Source: Mycolicibacterium holsaticum DSM 44478 = JCM 12374
GTDB taxonomy: Bacteria; Actinomycetota; Actinomycetes; Mycobacteriales; Mycobacteriaceae
Reading direction: 5' to 3'
Assembly (NCBI RefSeq): GCF_019645835.1
Contig: NZ_CP080998.1
Coordinates: 3,100,001-3,164,000 of the forward strand
Length of the DNA: 64,000 bases
Part shown: positions 26,125 through 36,025 of the stretch, in pieces
How positions within the stretch are numbered: the first letter of the stretch is position 1
Layout: each line of letters opens with the position of its first letter
Notes under the pieces: generated by a model
What the model was told of the DNA's origin: nothing
Seen by the model: only the letters and a program-made list of their open reading frames with translations
Databases searched by the model: none
Program-made: the position numbers and the translations under genes

Positions 26125-27567
26125 ATGGCCGATATGTTGCGCGTTTCGAACTTCGTCGCGGGCCAGCACGTCGACACGGCAGGCGGCGCGACTATGGCGT
26201 TGGTCGATCCCAGCACCGGCGAGAAATACGGCACCGCGCCGATCTCCGCCGAGGCCGACATCGACCGCGCGTATGGGGCGGCGTCGAAGGCGTTCGCGGA
26301 CTGGAAGCGCACCACCCCGTCGGCGCGACAGAAGGCGCTGCTCGACTTCGCCGACGATGTCGAGAGCCAGGCCACCGAGCTGGTCGAGGCCGAAGGCCGC
26401 AACACCGGTAAGCCCGACCACGTCACCATGGCCGAAGAGATCCCGCCGATGGTCGATCAGATCCGGTTCTTCGCAGGCGCCGCCCGGCTGCTGGAGGGCA
26501 AGTCGGCAGGCGAGTACCTGGCCGACCACACCTCGTGGATCCGCCGCGAGCCGGTCGGCGTGATCGGGCAGGTGACGCCGTGGAACTACCCGATGATGAT
26601 GGCGATCTGGAAGTTCGTACCCGCGATCGCCGCGGGCAACACCGTCGTGCTCAAGCCCAGCGACACCACCCCGGTGACGACGGTGATGCTCGCCGAGATC
26701 GCGGCACGGCATTTTCCACCCGGGGTGCTGAACGTGATCTGCGGTGACCGGGACACGGGCGCGGCGCTCATCGCGCACCCGACGCCGCAGATGGTGTCGA
26801 TCACCGGGTCGGTGACCGCGGGCCGGGCGGTGGCCGTCAGCGCGGGCGGGCGGTTGAAGCGCACCCACCTGGAGCTGGGTGGCAAGGCGCCGGTACTGGT
26901 GTTCGACGACTGCGACATCGCGACAGCCGCGCAGGGCATCGCCACGGCGGGCTACTTCAACGCCGGCCAGGACTGCACCGCCGCCACCCGCGTGCTGGCC
27001 AGCGCGAAGGTGGCCGGTGAGCTGACCGATGCCCTGGCCGAGCAGGCGCACGGCGCGACGACGACCTTCGGCAAGCCGGCTGACGACGAGGACGCCTGGG
27101 TGCCGCCGGTCAACAACGCCACCCAACTGCAGCGGGTGCTCGGCTTCCTCGATGACGTGCCGCCGCACGCCGACATCGCCGTCGGCGGCGCCCGGCAGGG
27201 TGACCGCGGCTTCTATGTCGAGCCCACGGTGATCGGCGGGCTGCGCCAAGACGACCGACTGACCCAGCAGGAGATCTTCGGCCCGGTGATCACCGTGCAG
27301 TCCTTCTCCGATGAGGCCGAGGCGGTGGCGTGCGCCAACGGCGTCGAATACGGGTTGGCGTCGTCGGTGTGGACGCGCGATGTGTCGCGGGCGCTACGCG
27401 TCTCGGCGGCGCTGGACTTCGGATGCGTGTGGATCAACACCCACATCCCGTTGGTGGCCGAGATGCCGCACGGCGGATTCAAGTCGTCCGGGCACGGTAA
27501 GGACCTGTCGGCGTACGGCCTGGAGGACTACACCCGCATCAAACACGTGATGGCCTACACGGGCTGA
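26125..27567 (+). CDS. NAD(P)-dependent aldehyde dehydrogenase (aminobutyraldehyde dehydrogenase-like)
   Basis: This 480-residue enzyme oxidises an aldehyde to its acid. ATG 26125 follows AGGAG by 6 bases. The conserved elements are GQVTPWNYPMMMAIWKFVPAIAAGNTVVLKPSD (cofactor and catalytic Asn), the glutamate base E250 in LELGGKAP, and the thiol C284 in NAGQDCTAATR. The overall pattern and C-terminus (GGFKSSGHGKDLSAYGLEDYTRIKHVM) resemble gamma-aminobutyraldehyde dehydrogenases of polyamine breakdown. At this locus M. tuberculosis has gabT (GABA aminotransferase), so a link to GABA/putrescine metabolism is attractive but inferred. Confidence 0.92.
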   Translation: MADMLRVSNFVAGQHVDTAGGATMALVDPSTGEKYGTAPISAEADIDRAYGAASKAFADWKRTTPSARQKALLDFADDVESQATELVEAEGRNTGKPDHVTMAEEIPPMVDQIRFFAGAARLLEGKSAGEYLADHTSWIRREPVGVIGQVTPWNYPMMMAIWKFVPAIAAGNTVVLKPSDTTPVTTVMLAEIAARHFPPGVLNVICGDRDTGAALIAHPTPQMVSITGSVTAGRAVAVSAGGRLKRTHLELGGKAPVLVFDDCDIATAAQGIATAGYFNAGQDCTAATRVLASAKVAGELTDALAEQAHGATTTFGKPADDEDAWVPPVNNATQLQRVLGFLDDVPPHADIAVGGARQGDRGFYVEPTVIGGLRQDDRLTQQEIFGPVITVQSFSDEAEAVACANGVEYGLASSVWTRDVSRALRVSAALDFGCVWINTHIPLVAEMPHGGFKSSGHGKDLSAYGLEDYTRIKHVMAYTG

Positions 27568-27570
27568 ACG

Positions 27571-27879
27571 TCAGAACACGCCCTCGGTCACCAGCGTGGC
27601 GACGAAGCGGTAGATGTCGTCGACGGTGAGTTCGACGCCGTCGACCTCGACGTCGATCAGGTTCGACAACAGATCGTCGGTCGGCTTCCAGCACCGCTCG
27701 GCGATCTTGACGTCGACGTACTGGTACAGGGCTTCTGCGTCGCGCGGGGACATCGGAACCGCGGCCCACCGCGCGAACATCGGCCACTCCTCTTCGGGGA
27801 AGCCGAACGCCTCGCACACCGCAGCGGCCGAATGTTGGCGTGCGGCAACGGAACTGGTGATGCCAGGCCGTTCGGGCAT
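27571..27879 (-). CDS. 102-residue cytochrome P450-like mini protein
   Basis: The protein resembles only the central part of a bacterial P450, from about the C/D helices (AAAVCEAFGFPEEEWPMFARWA) through LYQYVDVKIAERCWKPTDDLLSNLIDVEVDGVELTVDDIYRFVATL. It stops where the I-helix AGxxT motif should begin. The ExxR motif and the haem cysteine are absent, so it cannot be a working P450. It is not obviously debris: ATG 27879 follows GAGGAGG at a 5-base spacing, and a palindrome lies further upstream. It may be a decayed gene remnant or a non-catalytic helper. It is convergent with the aldehyde dehydrogenase, 3 bases apart. Confidence 0.7.
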   Translation of the reverse strand: MPERPGITSSVAARQHSAAAVCEAFGFPEEEWPMFARWAAVPMSPRDAEALYQYVDVKIAERCWKPTDDLLSNLIDVEVDGVELTVDDIYRFVATLVTEGVF

Positions 27880-27926
27880 GCTGGCCTCCTCGGAAATCTG
27901 AGCAAGTGACTATCGGCACAACGTTT

Positions 27927-27943
27927 AGATAGGCACGCTATCT
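27927..27943. promoter_or_regulatory. candidate operator upstream of the P450-like mini gene
   Basis: AGATAG-GCACG-CTATCT is a perfect 6-base inverted repeat about 48 bases before the ATG of the mini gene, in an A/T-richer patch. Its form suits a TetR-type regulator. No regulator gene is adjacent. Confidence 0.4.
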
Positions 27944-28040
27944 TCCGAAAACCGGCGCCACCGTCACGCAGATCACATGACACGGGTGAACCTCGTCGCC
28001 ATCGATGTGGTGGTGCGACCTGCGTCACCGCGTTCGCACA

Positions 28041-28081
28041 CGAAGAAGCGCAAAGTGCCCGCAGGCACTTTGCGTTCTTCG
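28041..28081 (-). terminator. strong hairpin downstream of the 28099-28803 gene
   Basis: CGAAGAAGCGCAAAGTGCC (28041-28059) pairs with GGCACTTTGCGTTCTTCG (28064-28081) around a 4-base loop, with one bulged G. It lies 18 bases past the stop of the minus-strand membrane protein. It has no long T-run, as is usual for mycobacterial terminators. Confidence 0.65.
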
Positions 28082-28098
28082 TTCAGGCCGGCGTCGAG

Positions 28099-28803
28099 TT
28101 ACCGGTGCGCGAGGCGGTGACCGCGGTGGCTGTCATCGCCGCGGAACATATTGCGCCAACTACGACGGCGCGGTTGTGCGGCTTCGGCCGTCGGTCCGAT
28201 GACCTCCGTCCGCTGATCGGCCATGACGGGCGCAGGCTCGTCATCGACCCGGTCATCTACCCGGTCGGCGGTCGCGGGCGCCGGTCGCGCGACGGCCGTC
28301 GTGGAACGGTCCGCCCATGCGACGTCACGCACGCTGCGCACCGAGATGCGACCGAGTGCGGCGGCGCCCAGGAATACGATCAGCGCGCCCAAGCCATAGA
28401 AGTAGGTCAGTTCCAACGCCACCCGCTTGGCCTCGGTGGCCGCGACGGGAACGCCGGCATCACCGATGCCCAGCGGCCCCGCCAACGCGCGCCCGATGAC
28501 GAACCAGGCACCGCCCGCGACGGCCAGCCAGCCGCCCAGCATCGCGGTGGCGCGGTTGCCCGAGGCCAGCAGTAGCAGGCCACCCACCACGGTCACCACG
28601 CCGGGCAGCACCTCCAGCCACCCGCGTCCGGTTGTCCACGTCCACGCCCGGTCCGGGCTGAACGCGAAGTCGAACAACGGGCCGATGAACGGAATCAGCG
28701 CGCCCCACGCGCCCAACAGAATCAATAGCAGCCCACTCGCTGCGCCCCGACTGCGTGGCATGTGCAGTCGGCCGCCCCGGGTCGGTACACGCGTTTCGGT
28801 CAT
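28099..28803 (-). CDS. four-helix membrane protein of unknown function
   Basis: This 234-residue protein has four predicted membrane helices: GAASGLLLILLGAWGALIPFIGPLF, WLEVLPGVVTVVGGLLLLA, ATAMLGGWLAVAGGAWFVIGRAL and LTYFYGLGALIVFLGAAALGRI. A basic/acidic C-terminal tail of about 70 residues is probably cytoplasmic. WTWTTGRGWLEVLPG between helices 1 and 2 is Trp-rich. No family with known function was recognised. It is divergent from the carboxylic acid reductase gene, 167 bases away. Confidence 0.82.
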   Translation of the reverse strand: MTETRVPTRGGRLHMPRSRGAASGLLLILLGAWGALIPFIGPLFDFAFSPDRAWTWTTGRGWLEVLPGVVTVVGGLLLLASGNRATAMLGGWLAVAGGAWFVIGRALAGPLGIGDAGVPVAATEAKRVALELTYFYGLGALIVFLGAAALGRISVRSVRDVAWADRSTTAVARPAPATADRVDDRVDDEPAPVMADQRTEVIGPTAEAAQPRRRSWRNMFRGDDSHRGHRLAHR

Positions 28804-28970
28804 GATGCCTCCTTGGTCCCTGCCTGATTACCCACGCGCAGGGCCGGTCAACCCGGCGCTCACAGCAAGCTGCCAGCCGAAACCGGAATAATTTTAGTTT
28901 CACTAACGATGTTTTCTATGGACGCAACGGGGCGCCCCCAATCAATCCACGCTCGTCCTAAGGATTTTCG

Positions 28971-31900
28971 ATGACGACCGACACCCGGGAGGCGCGACTC
29001 GCGCGCCGGATTTCTGATTTGTACGAAACAGACCACCAGTTCGCGGCCGCGCGCCCGAAAGAGGACGTCACGCACGCTATCGAGGCCACCGACCTGACGG
29101 TCCCCCAGCTCATCCACACGATTTTCAACGCGTACTCCGACCGGCCCGCGCTCGGCCAGCGCGCCGTGGAACTCGTCACCGATCCGGCGACCGGTCGCAC
29201 CTCCAGCCGGCTGCTGCCCCGCTTTGACACCATCACCTACCGCGAGTTGTCCGACCGTGTGAAGGCGGTGTCCGCGGCGCTGACGCAGGCGGGGGTGCGT
29301 TCCGGGGACCGTGTCGCGATCCTCGGGTTCACCAGCATCGACTACACGACGATCGACATGGCGCTGCTGCATCTGGGTGCGATCTCGGTCCCCCTGCAGA
29401 CCAGCGCACCCTCCGCCCAATTGCGACCCATCGCCGCCGAGACCGAACCCGTTGCCGTTGCAGCGAGCGTCGACTTTCTCGACGACGCGGTCGAGGTGAT
29501 GCTCACCGGCCACCTCCCTCGGCATCTGATCGTGTTCGACTACCACGACGAGGTCGACGACCACCGCGACGCGCTGGGCTCCGCCGCCGCGCGGCTCGCC
29601 GAAACCCCGGTCACCATCGAGACATTGGCGCAGGTGCTCGATCGTGGTCGCGCGCTGCCGACGCCGCGGCCGTCCGACCCCGACGATGAGGACCTCGCGC
29701 TGCTGATCTACACGTCGGGCAGCACCGGGACGCCGAAGGGCGCGATGTACCCGGTCAAGGCGGTGATGGGTTCGTGGCGACGGTCCAGCATGGCCGCGTG
29801 GGGCAGCGGCGGAACGCTTCCGTGGATCACGTTGAACTTCATGCCGATGAGCCACGTGATGGGCCGCGGCATTCTCTACGCAACGCTGGGCGCGGGCGGC
29901 ACCGGCTATTTCGTTGCCAGAAGCGATCTTTCGACCCTGTTCGAGGATCTCGCACTGGTCCGGCCCACCCAGTTGAGCTTCGTCCCCAGGATCTGGGACA
30001 TGCTCTTTCAGCAGTTCCAGAGCGAGGTCGACCGGCGCACCGCCGATGGCGTCGAGCCGGCGGTCGCCGAGACCGAGGTGCTCGCCAACCTGCGGCAGAA
30101 CCTGCTGGGCGGCCGGTTCGTCTCCGCGATGACGGGCTCCGCGCCGATCTCGGCGGAGATGAAGACGTTCGCCGAGACACTGCTGGACCTTCATCTGGCC
30201 GATGGATACGGATCGACCGAAGCGGGTGCGGTCTTCCTCGACGGGCAGGTGTCGCGGCCACCGGTCATCGACTACAAGCTGGCCGACGTCCCCGACCTCG
30301 GATACTTCCGCACCGACCGGCCCTATCCGCGCGGTGAACTGCTGATCAAGACGCAGACGATGTTCCCGGGCTATTACAAGCGACCGGAGACCACCGCCGA
30401 GGTGTTCGACGCCGACGGGTACTACCGCACTGGCGACGTCGTCGCCGAGACCGGGCCGGACCGCCTTGTCTACCTGGACCGCCGCAATAACGTGCTCAAA
30501 CTGTCGCAGGGCGAGTTCGTCACGGTGTCCAAGCTGGAGGCCGCGTTCGGCACCAGCCCGCTGGTGCGCCAGATCTTCGTCTACGGCAACAGCGCTCGCT
30601 CCTACCTGCTGGCCGTGATCGTGCCGACCGAGGATGCTCTCAACCGCTACGACGGCGAGGCGCTGAAGACGGCGATCACCGAGTCCCTGCAGGACGTCGC
30701 CAGGACCGCGGGGCTGCAGTCCTACGAGATCCCACGCGACTTCATCGTGGAGACCACGCCTTTCACGCTCGAGAACGGTCTGCTCACCGGCATCCGCAAG
30801 CTGGCGCGGCCGAAAGTCAAAGAGCACTACCGCGAGCAGCTCGAGGCGCGCTACGCCGAACTGGCCGACACTCAGGCCGCCGAATTGCGCACCCTGCGCA
30901 TGCACGGCGCCGATCAGCCGGTCATCGAGACGGTCAGCCGCGCCGCCGGGGCGCTGCTTGGCGCCGCGGCCGCCGACGTGCAGCCCGATGCGCACTTCAC
31001 CGATCTGGGCGGAGATTCGCTGTCGGCGTTGACCTTTGGCAACCTACTCAGCGAGATCTTCGACGTCGAGGTGCCGGTCGGCGTCATCGTCAGCCCCGCC
31101 AACGACCTTGCGGCGCTGGCGGACTACATCGAGGGCGCACGCCAACCCGGAACCGCTCGGCCGACGTTCGCGTCGGTGCACGGCCGTCACGCCGACGAGG
31201 TGCACGCCGCCGACCTGACGCTGGACAAGTTCATCGAGCCGCAGACGCTCGCTGCCGCGGCGTCCCTGCCCGGCCCGGCGGCCGAGGTGCGCACGGTGCT
31301 GCTCACCGGCGCGACGGGCTTTCTGGGCCGCTATCTGGCCCTGGAGTGGCTGGAGCGGATGGCGATGGTCGGCGGTAAGGTCATCAGCCTGGTGCGGGCC
31401 CGCGACGACGAGGCGGCACGCGCCCGGCTGGACAAGACGTTCGACTCGGGCGATCCCGAACTGCTGCGCCATTACCGGGAATTGGCCGCCGACCATCTCG
31501 AGGTCATCGCCGGCGACAAGGGCGAAGCCGATCTCGGGCTGGACCGGCAGACATGGCAGCGGCTGGCCGACACGGTCGACTTGATCGTCGATCCCGCGGC
31601 GTTGGTCAACCACGTGCTGCCCTACAGCGAGTTGTTCGGCCCCAACGTCGTCGGCACCGCCGAGCTGATCCGCGTCGCGCTCACCACCAAGATCAAGCCG
31701 TACGTCTACGTGTCGACGATCGGTGTGGGCGCGGGCATCACGCCCGGCCAGTTCACCGAGGATGGTGACATCCGGGAGATCAGCGCGACCCGCAAGGTCG
31801 ACGACAGTTACGCCAACGGCTACTCCAACAGCAAGTGGGGCGGTGAGGTGCTGCTGCGCGAGGCCCACGATCGGTGCGGGCTGCCTGCGGCGGTGTTCCG

Positions 31901-32489
31901 TTGCGACCTGATCCTCGCCGACACCACCTATGTCGGCCAACTCAACGTGCCGGACATGTTCACCCGGTTGATTTTCAGCCTGGTTGCCACCGGTATCGCG
32001 CCGTTCTCGTTCTACGAGGTGGACGCGCAGGGCCGTCGCCAGCGGGCGCACTACGACGGGCTGCCGGTCGAGTTCATCGCCGAGGCGATCTCGACGCTGG
32101 GGATCCGGGTGGCCGACGAGGGCTCGGGGTTCGCGACTTATCACGTGATGAACCCCTACGACGACGGCATCGGTCTCGACGAGTACGTCGACTGGCTGAT
32201 CGAGGCGGGCTATCCCGTCGAACGTGTCGGTGACTATGCCACCTGGCTCGCGCGGTTCGACACCGCGGTGCGCGCGTTGCCCGAACGGCAGCGTCAGGCG
32301 TCGGTGCTGCCGCTGCTGCACAACTATCAACGCCCGGAGAGCCCGATCCGCGGGTCGATCGCCCCGACGGACCGGTTCCGGACCGCCGTGCAGGACGCGA
32401 AGATCGGTCCCGACAAGGACATTCCGCACGTCACCCGTGAGGTGATCGTCAAGTACGTCACCGACCTGCAGCTGCTGGGTCTGTTGTAG
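28971..32489 (+). CDS. car: carboxylic acid reductase (adenylation-PCP-reductase)
   Basis: This 1172-residue enzyme reduces carboxylic acids to aldehydes with ATP and NADPH. AAGGA lies 7 bases before ATG 28971. The adenylation domain (about 1-650) has [20 protein letters not shown] near 245 and [12 protein letters not shown]. The carrier domain has [12 protein letters not shown], with S683 as the phosphopantetheine attachment site. The reductase domain (about 770-1172) is an extended SDR with [11 protein letters not shown] from 779 and [10 protein letters not shown] holding the Tyr-x3-Lys pair. Size and order match mycobacterial CAR (FadD9, Rv2590). The holo form needs a phosphopantetheinyl transferase encoded elsewhere. 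Substrates are typically aromatic and medium-chain fatty acids. Confidence 0.97.
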   Translation: MTTDTREARLARRISDLYETDHQFAAARPKEDVTHAIEATDLTVPQLIHTIFNAYSDRPALGQRAVELVTDPATGRTSSRLLPRFDTITYRELSDRVKAVSAALTQAGVRSGDRVAILGFTSIDYTTIDMALLHLGAISVPLQTSAPSAQLRPIAAETEPVAVAASVDFLDDAVEVMLTGHLPRHLIVFDYHDEVDDHRDALGSAAARLAETPVTIETLAQVLDRGRALPTPRPSDPDDEDLALLIYTSGSTGTPKGAMYPVKAVMGSWRRSSMAAWGSGGTLPWITLNFMPMSHVMGRGILYATLGAGGTGYFVARSDLSTLFEDLALVRPTQLSFVPRIWDMLFQQFQSEVDRRTADGVEPAVAETEVLANLRQNLLGGRFVSAMTGSAPISAEMKTFAETLLDLHLADGYGSTEAGAVFLDGQVSRPPVIDYKLADVPDLGYFRTDRPYPRGELLIKTQTMFPGYYKRPETTAEVFDADGYYRTGDVVAETGPDRLVYLDRRNNVLKLSQGEFVTVSKLEAAFGTSPLVRQIFVYGNSARSYLLAVIVPTEDALNRYDGEALKTAITESLQDVARTAGLQSYEIPRDFIVETTPFTLENGLLTGIRKLARPKVKEHYREQLEARYAELADTQAAELRTLRMHGADQPVIETVSRAAGALLGAAAADVQPDAHFTDLGGDSLSALTFGNLLSEIFDVEVPVGVIVSPANDLAALADYIEGARQPGTARPTFASVHGRHADEVHAADLTLDKFIEPQTLAAAASLPGPAAEVRTVLLTGATGFLGRYLALEWLERMAMVGGKVISLVRARDDEAARARLDKTFDSGDPELLRHYRELAADHLEVIAGDKGEADLGLDRQTWQRLADTVDLIVDPAALVNHVLPYSELFGPNVVGTAELIRVALTTKIKPYVYVSTIGVGAGITPGQFTEDGDIREISATRKVDDSYANGYSNSKWGGEVLLREAHDRCGLPAAVFRCDLILADTTYVGQLNVPDMFTRLIFSLVATGIAPFSFYEVDAQGRRQRAHYDGLPVEFIAEAISTLGIRVADEGSGFATYHVMNPYDDGIGLDEYVDWLIEAGYPVERVGDYATWLARFDTAVRALPERQRQASVLPLLHNYQRPESPIRGSIAPTDRFRTAVQDAKIGPDKDIPHVTREVIVKYVTDLQLLGLL

Positions 32490-32583
32490 CGTCGGGGTCA
32501 CGCCCCGGCACGAATCTGGGCGCACCTGGCCACCACGGCCAGTACCGCTAGCAGCGGTGCCAGGGTTGGCCTCATCCGCGGCG

Positions 32584-32970
32584 CTACAGCGTGACGGCGA
32601 TCCCCAGCAGCACGATCGCGATCAGCGGCAGGGCGCCCTGTGTGACCGCGGCACGCGCCTTGTCCGGCGAGGACAGCAGCAGCACGAGCGCCGCGGCCAG
32701 CATCGATCCGGTGCCTGCGAAGACGAGCGCGATGCCCACCCAGTTGTAGCCGAGGCCGCCGATCACGATCCCGGTGACCGTGACGATGGCCAGGAACAGG
32801 TTGTAGAAGCCCTGGTTGAAGGCCAACTCCTTGGTGGCCGAGGCCTCTTCCTCGGTGAGGCCGAAGGTGGCCCTGGTGCGTGCCGACGTCCAGGTGAACG
32901 ACTCCATCACCCAGATGTAGACGTGCAGAAGCGCCGCGAGACCCGCGAAGAACAGCCCGGCGAAACCCAT
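32584..32970 (-). CDS. DUF1304-family membrane protein
   Basis: This 128-residue protein has four predicted helices (AGLFFAGLAALLHVYIWVMESFTW, GFYNLFLAIVTVTGIVIGG, VGIALVFAGTGSMLAAALVLLLS and GALPLIAIVLLGIAVTL). The N-terminal LHVYIWVMESFTW and the central FGLTEEEASATKELAFNQGFYNLFLA are characteristic of the DUF1304 family, whose function is unknown. It overlaps the stop of the upstream membrane protein gene (ATGA), so the two are probably made together. Confidence 0.88.
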   Translation of the reverse strand: MGFAGLFFAGLAALLHVYIWVMESFTWTSARTRATFGLTEEEASATKELAFNQGFYNLFLAIVTVTGIVIGGLGYNWVGIALVFAGTGSMLAAALVLLLSSPDKARAAVTQGALPLIAIVLLGIAVTL

Positions 32971-33608
32971 CACACCCCCACGCTTTCCACGCGCACCACC
33001 GGCGGTAGCGCCAGCATAACCAGGCCGGTCAACGCCAACCACGCGGCGGTGGAGTAGGCGCCGGGCAGACCGATCCAGGTGTGCAGCAACGCGGGTACGC
33101 CGAGCACCCCGAGCGCCGCCGACCACTTCGGCAACACCCCGGAGCGCCAGATTACGTAGGCGGTCGCGAAAATCAGTGTGGCAGCCCCCAGTTGGGCGTA
33201 GTGGTACAGCCACAAGGCGAGCCCGAGGAACGGCTGGGAGAACTCGGTCACGGTCATGTCGTCGAATTGGACGATCGCGGCGGGCACCGCCACCTCGGCG
33301 GACAGGCCCGCGGCCATCAGCGCCAAGAACACCGTGCCGCCGATGATCGCGGTGAACACCGCACCGGTGGGGCCGGCGGCTGACCGTAGCGTCGCGGTCA
33401 GCACCCCGAGGAACAGCACGCCGAACAAGATGTGCAGGAGCGGCAGCGTGCCGTTGGCGGTGAGAAACGATGCGGCGCTGTCGAAGTAGGCCTGCACCCG
33501 GTTGGGATCGTCGGGCGTTTCCGGAGACCCGGCCAGATAGGCGGGCACGATCACCACCGCCGACGCGATCCCGCACAGCCCGCCGAGTCGTATCGTTCCG
33601 CTTCCCAT
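32970..33608 (-). CDS. polytopic membrane protein of unknown function
   Basis: This 212-residue protein has about six hydrophobic segments (GGLCGIASAVVIVPAYLAG, LPLLHILFGVLFLGVLTATL, GAVFTAIIGGTVFLALMAAGL, FLGLALWLYHYAQLGAATLIFATAYVI, WSAALGVLGVPALLHTWI and AWLALTGLVMLALPPVV). It resembles DUF4386-type membrane proteins in helix pattern, but this is not certain. The gene precedes and overlaps the DUF1304 gene. It lies 12 bases downstream of ruvB and may be read with the ruv operon. Confidence 0.8.
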   Translation of the reverse strand: MGSGTIRLGGLCGIASAVVIVPAYLAGSPETPDDPNRVQAYFDSAASFLTANGTLPLLHILFGVLFLGVLTATLRSAAGPTGAVFTAIIGGTVFLALMAAGLSAEVAVPAAIVQFDDMTVTEFSQPFLGLALWLYHYAQLGAATLIFATAYVIWRSGVLPKWSAALGVLGVPALLHTWIGLPGAYSTAAWLALTGLVMLALPPVVRVESVGV

Positions 33609-33620
33609 CGAAGCACTCCT

Positions 33621-34691
33621 CTACTCGAAAAGGCCGGGCTGGCCCAGCCCGCTGACCCCGCTCGGTGGAGTCAAGCCCAGGTGCGTCCACGCCGCAGGCG
33701 TGGCCACCCGGCCCCGCGGGGTGCGCGCGATCATGCCGGCCCGCACCAGAAACGGCTCGCAGACCTCCTCGACCGTGGCGGCTTCCTCGCCCACCGCGAC
33801 GGCCAGCGTGGACACCCCGACCGGGCCGCCACCGAAACTCCTTGTCAACGCGGACAATACCGCCCGGTCGAGCCGGTCCAGGCCGAGCTCGTCGACGTCG
33901 TACACCTCCAGCGCCGCCTTGGCGATATCCCTGGTGATGACCCCGTCGGCCCGCACCTCGGCGTAGTCGCGAACCCGGCGCAGCAGCCGGTTGGCGATGC
34001 GCGGTGTTCCGCGGGAGCGACGGGCGATCTCGGCCCCCGCGTCGGCACCCAGTTCGATTCCGAGGATGCCCGCCGAGCGGCCCAGCACCAACTCGAGCTC
34101 GGCCGGTTCGTAGAAGTCCATGTGGGCGGTGAAGCCGAACCGGTCCCGCAGCGGCCCGGTCAACGCGCCCGAGCGGGTGGTGGCGCCGACGAGCGTGAAC
34201 GGTGCCACCTCCAACGGAATCGACGTCGCCCCAGGGCCTTTGCCGACGACCACGTCGACGCGGAAGTCCTCCATCGCCAGGTACAGCATCTCCTCGGCCG
34301 GCCGGGCGATGCGGTGGATCTCGTCGATGAACAACACGTCGTGCTCGACGAGGTTGGACAGCATCGCCGCCAGGTCCCCCGCGCGTTCCAGCGCGGGCCC
34401 AGACGTGACCCGCAGCGACGAGCCGAGTTCGGCGGCGATGATCATCGCCAGCGATGTCTTGCCCAGCCCGGGCGGACCGGACAGCAGGATGTGATCGGGT
34501 GTGCCGCCGCGGTTCTTGGCGCCCTCGATGACCAACTGCAGTTGTTCGCGCACCCGGTGCTGGCCGATGAACTCGCCGAGCGAGCGCGGCCGCAGGCTGG
34601 CGTCGATGTCGCCCTCCCCGACGGTCAGCGCCGGGGACACCTCCCGTTCGTCAGGATCATCGGAAAGGTCGGGGTCGTCGAACCGGCTCAC
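33621..34691 (-). CDS. ruvB: Holliday junction branch migration ATPase RuvB
   Basis: This 356-residue AAA+ motor drives RuvA-bound Holliday junctions. Walker A is GPPGLGKTS, Walker B is [10 protein letters not shown], and sensor 1 is [22 protein letters not shown]-terminal winged-helix DNA-binding domain contains [27 protein letters not shown] 34691 overlaps the ruvA stop (GTGA). All motor motifs look intact. Orthologue of Rv2592c. Confidence 0.97.
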   Translation of the reverse strand: MSRFDDPDLSDDPDEREVSPALTVGEGDIDASLRPRSLGEFIGQHRVREQLQLVIEGAKNRGGTPDHILLSGPPGLGKTSLAMIIAAELGSSLRVTSGPALERAGDLAAMLSNLVEHDVLFIDEIHRIARPAEEMLYLAMEDFRVDVVVGKGPGATSIPLEVAPFTLVGATTRSGALTGPLRDRFGFTAHMDFYEPAELELVLGRSAGILGIELGADAGAEIARRSRGTPRIANRLLRRVRDYAEVRADGVITRDIAKAALEVYDVDELGLDRLDRAVLSALTRSFGGGPVGVSTLAVAVGEEAATVEEVCEPFLVRAGMIARTPRGRVATPAAWTHLGLTPPSGVSGLGQPGLFE

Positions 34692-35275
34692 TTCTGACCT
34701 AACATCGACAGCGCCGCGCGAAGGGCGGTCGACTGCGTGGCTTCAGGATCGTTGGCCAGCACCTTGTCGGTGGCCTCCTCGGCCTGCTTAGCGGCGAAGC
34801 CAAGCCCGACAAGGGCTTCCACCACCGGGCTGCGCACCGAGTGACCGTTCAACGCGGCGGCGCCTGACGGGGTGACGACGCCCATCTTGTCGCGCAGGCT
34901 GAGCACCATCAGTTCGGCGGTCTTCTTGCCCACCTTGGGGATTCGCTTGAGTGCGGTGATGTCGCTTTCGGCGATGGCCTGACGCAGGGTCGGACCGTCG
35001 TACATGGCCAGCGCACCCAGCGCGATGCTCGGCCCGATACCCGATACGCCGAGCAGCGTGAGGAACAGGTCGCGGGCGTCGCCGTCCGGGAAGCCGTACA
35101 GCGTCATCGAGTCCTCGCGCACGATCATCGCGGTGATCAGCCGCGCTTCGCTGCCCCGGCGCAGTGTGGCCAGCGCGGACGGGGTCGCCATCACCTTGTA
35201 TCCCACCCCGGACGCCTCGATCACGGCGTGGTCGAGTGCGACGTCGAGGACCTCGCCGCGGATGGATGCGATCAT
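34688..35275 (-). CDS. ruvA: Holliday junction-binding protein RuvA
   Basis: This 195-residue protein binds Holliday junctions as a tetramer and loads RuvB. It has the N-terminal OB fold ([35 protein letters not shown]), two helix-hairpin-helix motifs ([20 protein letters not shown] and [23 protein letters not shown]), and the C-terminal RuvB-contact domain ([23 protein letters not shown]). It lies 10 bases after ruvC. Confidence 0.97.
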   Translation of the reverse strand: MIASIRGEVLDVALDHAVIEASGVGYKVMATPSALATLRRGSEARLITAMIVREDSMTLYGFPDGDARDLFLTLLGVSGIGPSIALGALAMYDGPTLRQAIAESDITALKRIPKVGKKTAELMVLSLRDKMGVVTPSGAAALNGHSVRSPVVEALVGLGFAAKQAEEATDKVLANDPEATQSTALRAALSMLGQK

Positions 35276-35285
35276 CGTGCTGCTT

Positions 35286-35861
35286 TCACTTGGCGGCTTT
35301 CAATCTGGCTCGCTGGACCTTCAACCTCGCCTGGTACTTGCGCTTCTGCTCTGCGGCCAGCGCTTCGGCCGCCGCCATCCGCGCGATCATCGGGGCGCGC
35401 CAGCAGTGGCAGATCGCCAGCGCCAACGCGTCGGCGGCATCGGCGGGTGTCGGTTTGGTCTGCAGCGCAAGGATTCTGGTGACCATCGCGGTGACCTGAG
35501 CCTTGTCGGCGTTGCCGTTGCCGGTGACCGCGGCCTTGACCTCGCTGGGTGTGTGGAAGTGCACGTCGATGTCGCGCTTGGCCGCGGCCAGCGCGATCAC
35601 CCCGCCTGCCTGCGCGGTGCCCATCACGGTCGACACGTTCTGCTGGGAGAACACCCGCTCGATCGCGATGACGTCGGGTCGGTGGGTGTCCATCCAGTAC
35701 TCGACTGCGTCGCTGATCATCAGCAGTCGGCGGTGCAGCGCCTGGTCCGCCGGGGTGCGAACGACGTCGACGTCCAGCGCGGTGACCTGCCTGCCCTTGC
35801 CGCCCTCGATCACCGACAGACCGCAGCGCGTCAACCCGGGATCGACACCCATCACCCGCAC
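35286..35861 (-). CDS. ruvC: Holliday junction resolvase RuvC
   Basis: This 191-residue RNase H-fold nuclease cuts Holliday junctions. GTG 35861 is chosen because AGAAGGAG precedes it at a 5-base spacing and the protein then begins with the family [19 protein letters not shown] (D7 catalytic). Other acidic residues fall in [12 protein letters not shown] and near [14 protein letters not shown]. The frame continues open to 35882, but that upstream part is not conserved. It heads the ruvC-ruvA-ruvB operon and has an SOS-like site upstream. Confidence 0.96.
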   Translation of the reverse strand: MRVMGVDPGLTRCGLSVIEGGKGRQVTALDVDVVRTPADQALHRRLLMISDAVEYWMDTHRPDVIAIERVFSQQNVSTVMGTAQAGGVIALAAAKRDIDVHFHTPSEVKAAVTGNGNADKAQVTAMVTRILALQTKPTPADAADALALAICHCWRAPMIARMAAAEALAAEQKRKYQARLKVQRARLKAAK

Positions 35862-35874
35862 GCCCGCTCCTTCT

Positions 35875-35890
35875 GTGAACACCTGTTCGA
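35875..35890 (-). promoter_or_regulatory. imperfect LexA box before ruvC
   Basis: Read on the minus strand this is TCGAAC-AGGT-GTTCAC: the left half matches the mycobacterial SOS consensus fully and the right half differs at the last two bases. It lies 13 bases before the ruvC start, abutting the ribosome site. M. tuberculosis ruvC is LexA-controlled, which supports the call. Confidence 0.7.
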
Positions 35891-35952
35891 GAGCTTAACG
35901 TCAGAAGTCGACGCGGTCGGTCAGGACACGCTCAGGTCGACCAGACCACGCC

Positions 35953-36010
35953 AAAGGGACGTACGGGCGGCAAAGGGTGAGTGGATCTCGCCAAGACGTC
36001 GATCTCGGCG
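35953..36010 (+). repeat. 58-bp direct repeat, copy A
   Basis: AAAGGGACGTACGGGCGG begins a 58-base sequence that recurs at 37526-37583 in the same orientation, with about 52 of 58 bases identical by hand alignment. Both copies contain GATCTCGCCAA and ACGTCGATCTCGGCG. The two copies bracket the TetR gene and the hydrolase gene. This copy lies just past the TetR stop; the rest of the ruvC-TetR gap shows nothing else. Confidence 0.85.
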
Positions 36011-36025
36011 TGGGTGCGGGGCCGG

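Noticed and set aside
28860..30995. 711-codon minus-strand open frame opposite carboxylic acid reductase
   Set aside because: It is the antisense of a clear, full-length car gene; the protein is Gly/Arg/Val-biased with no recognisable domain.
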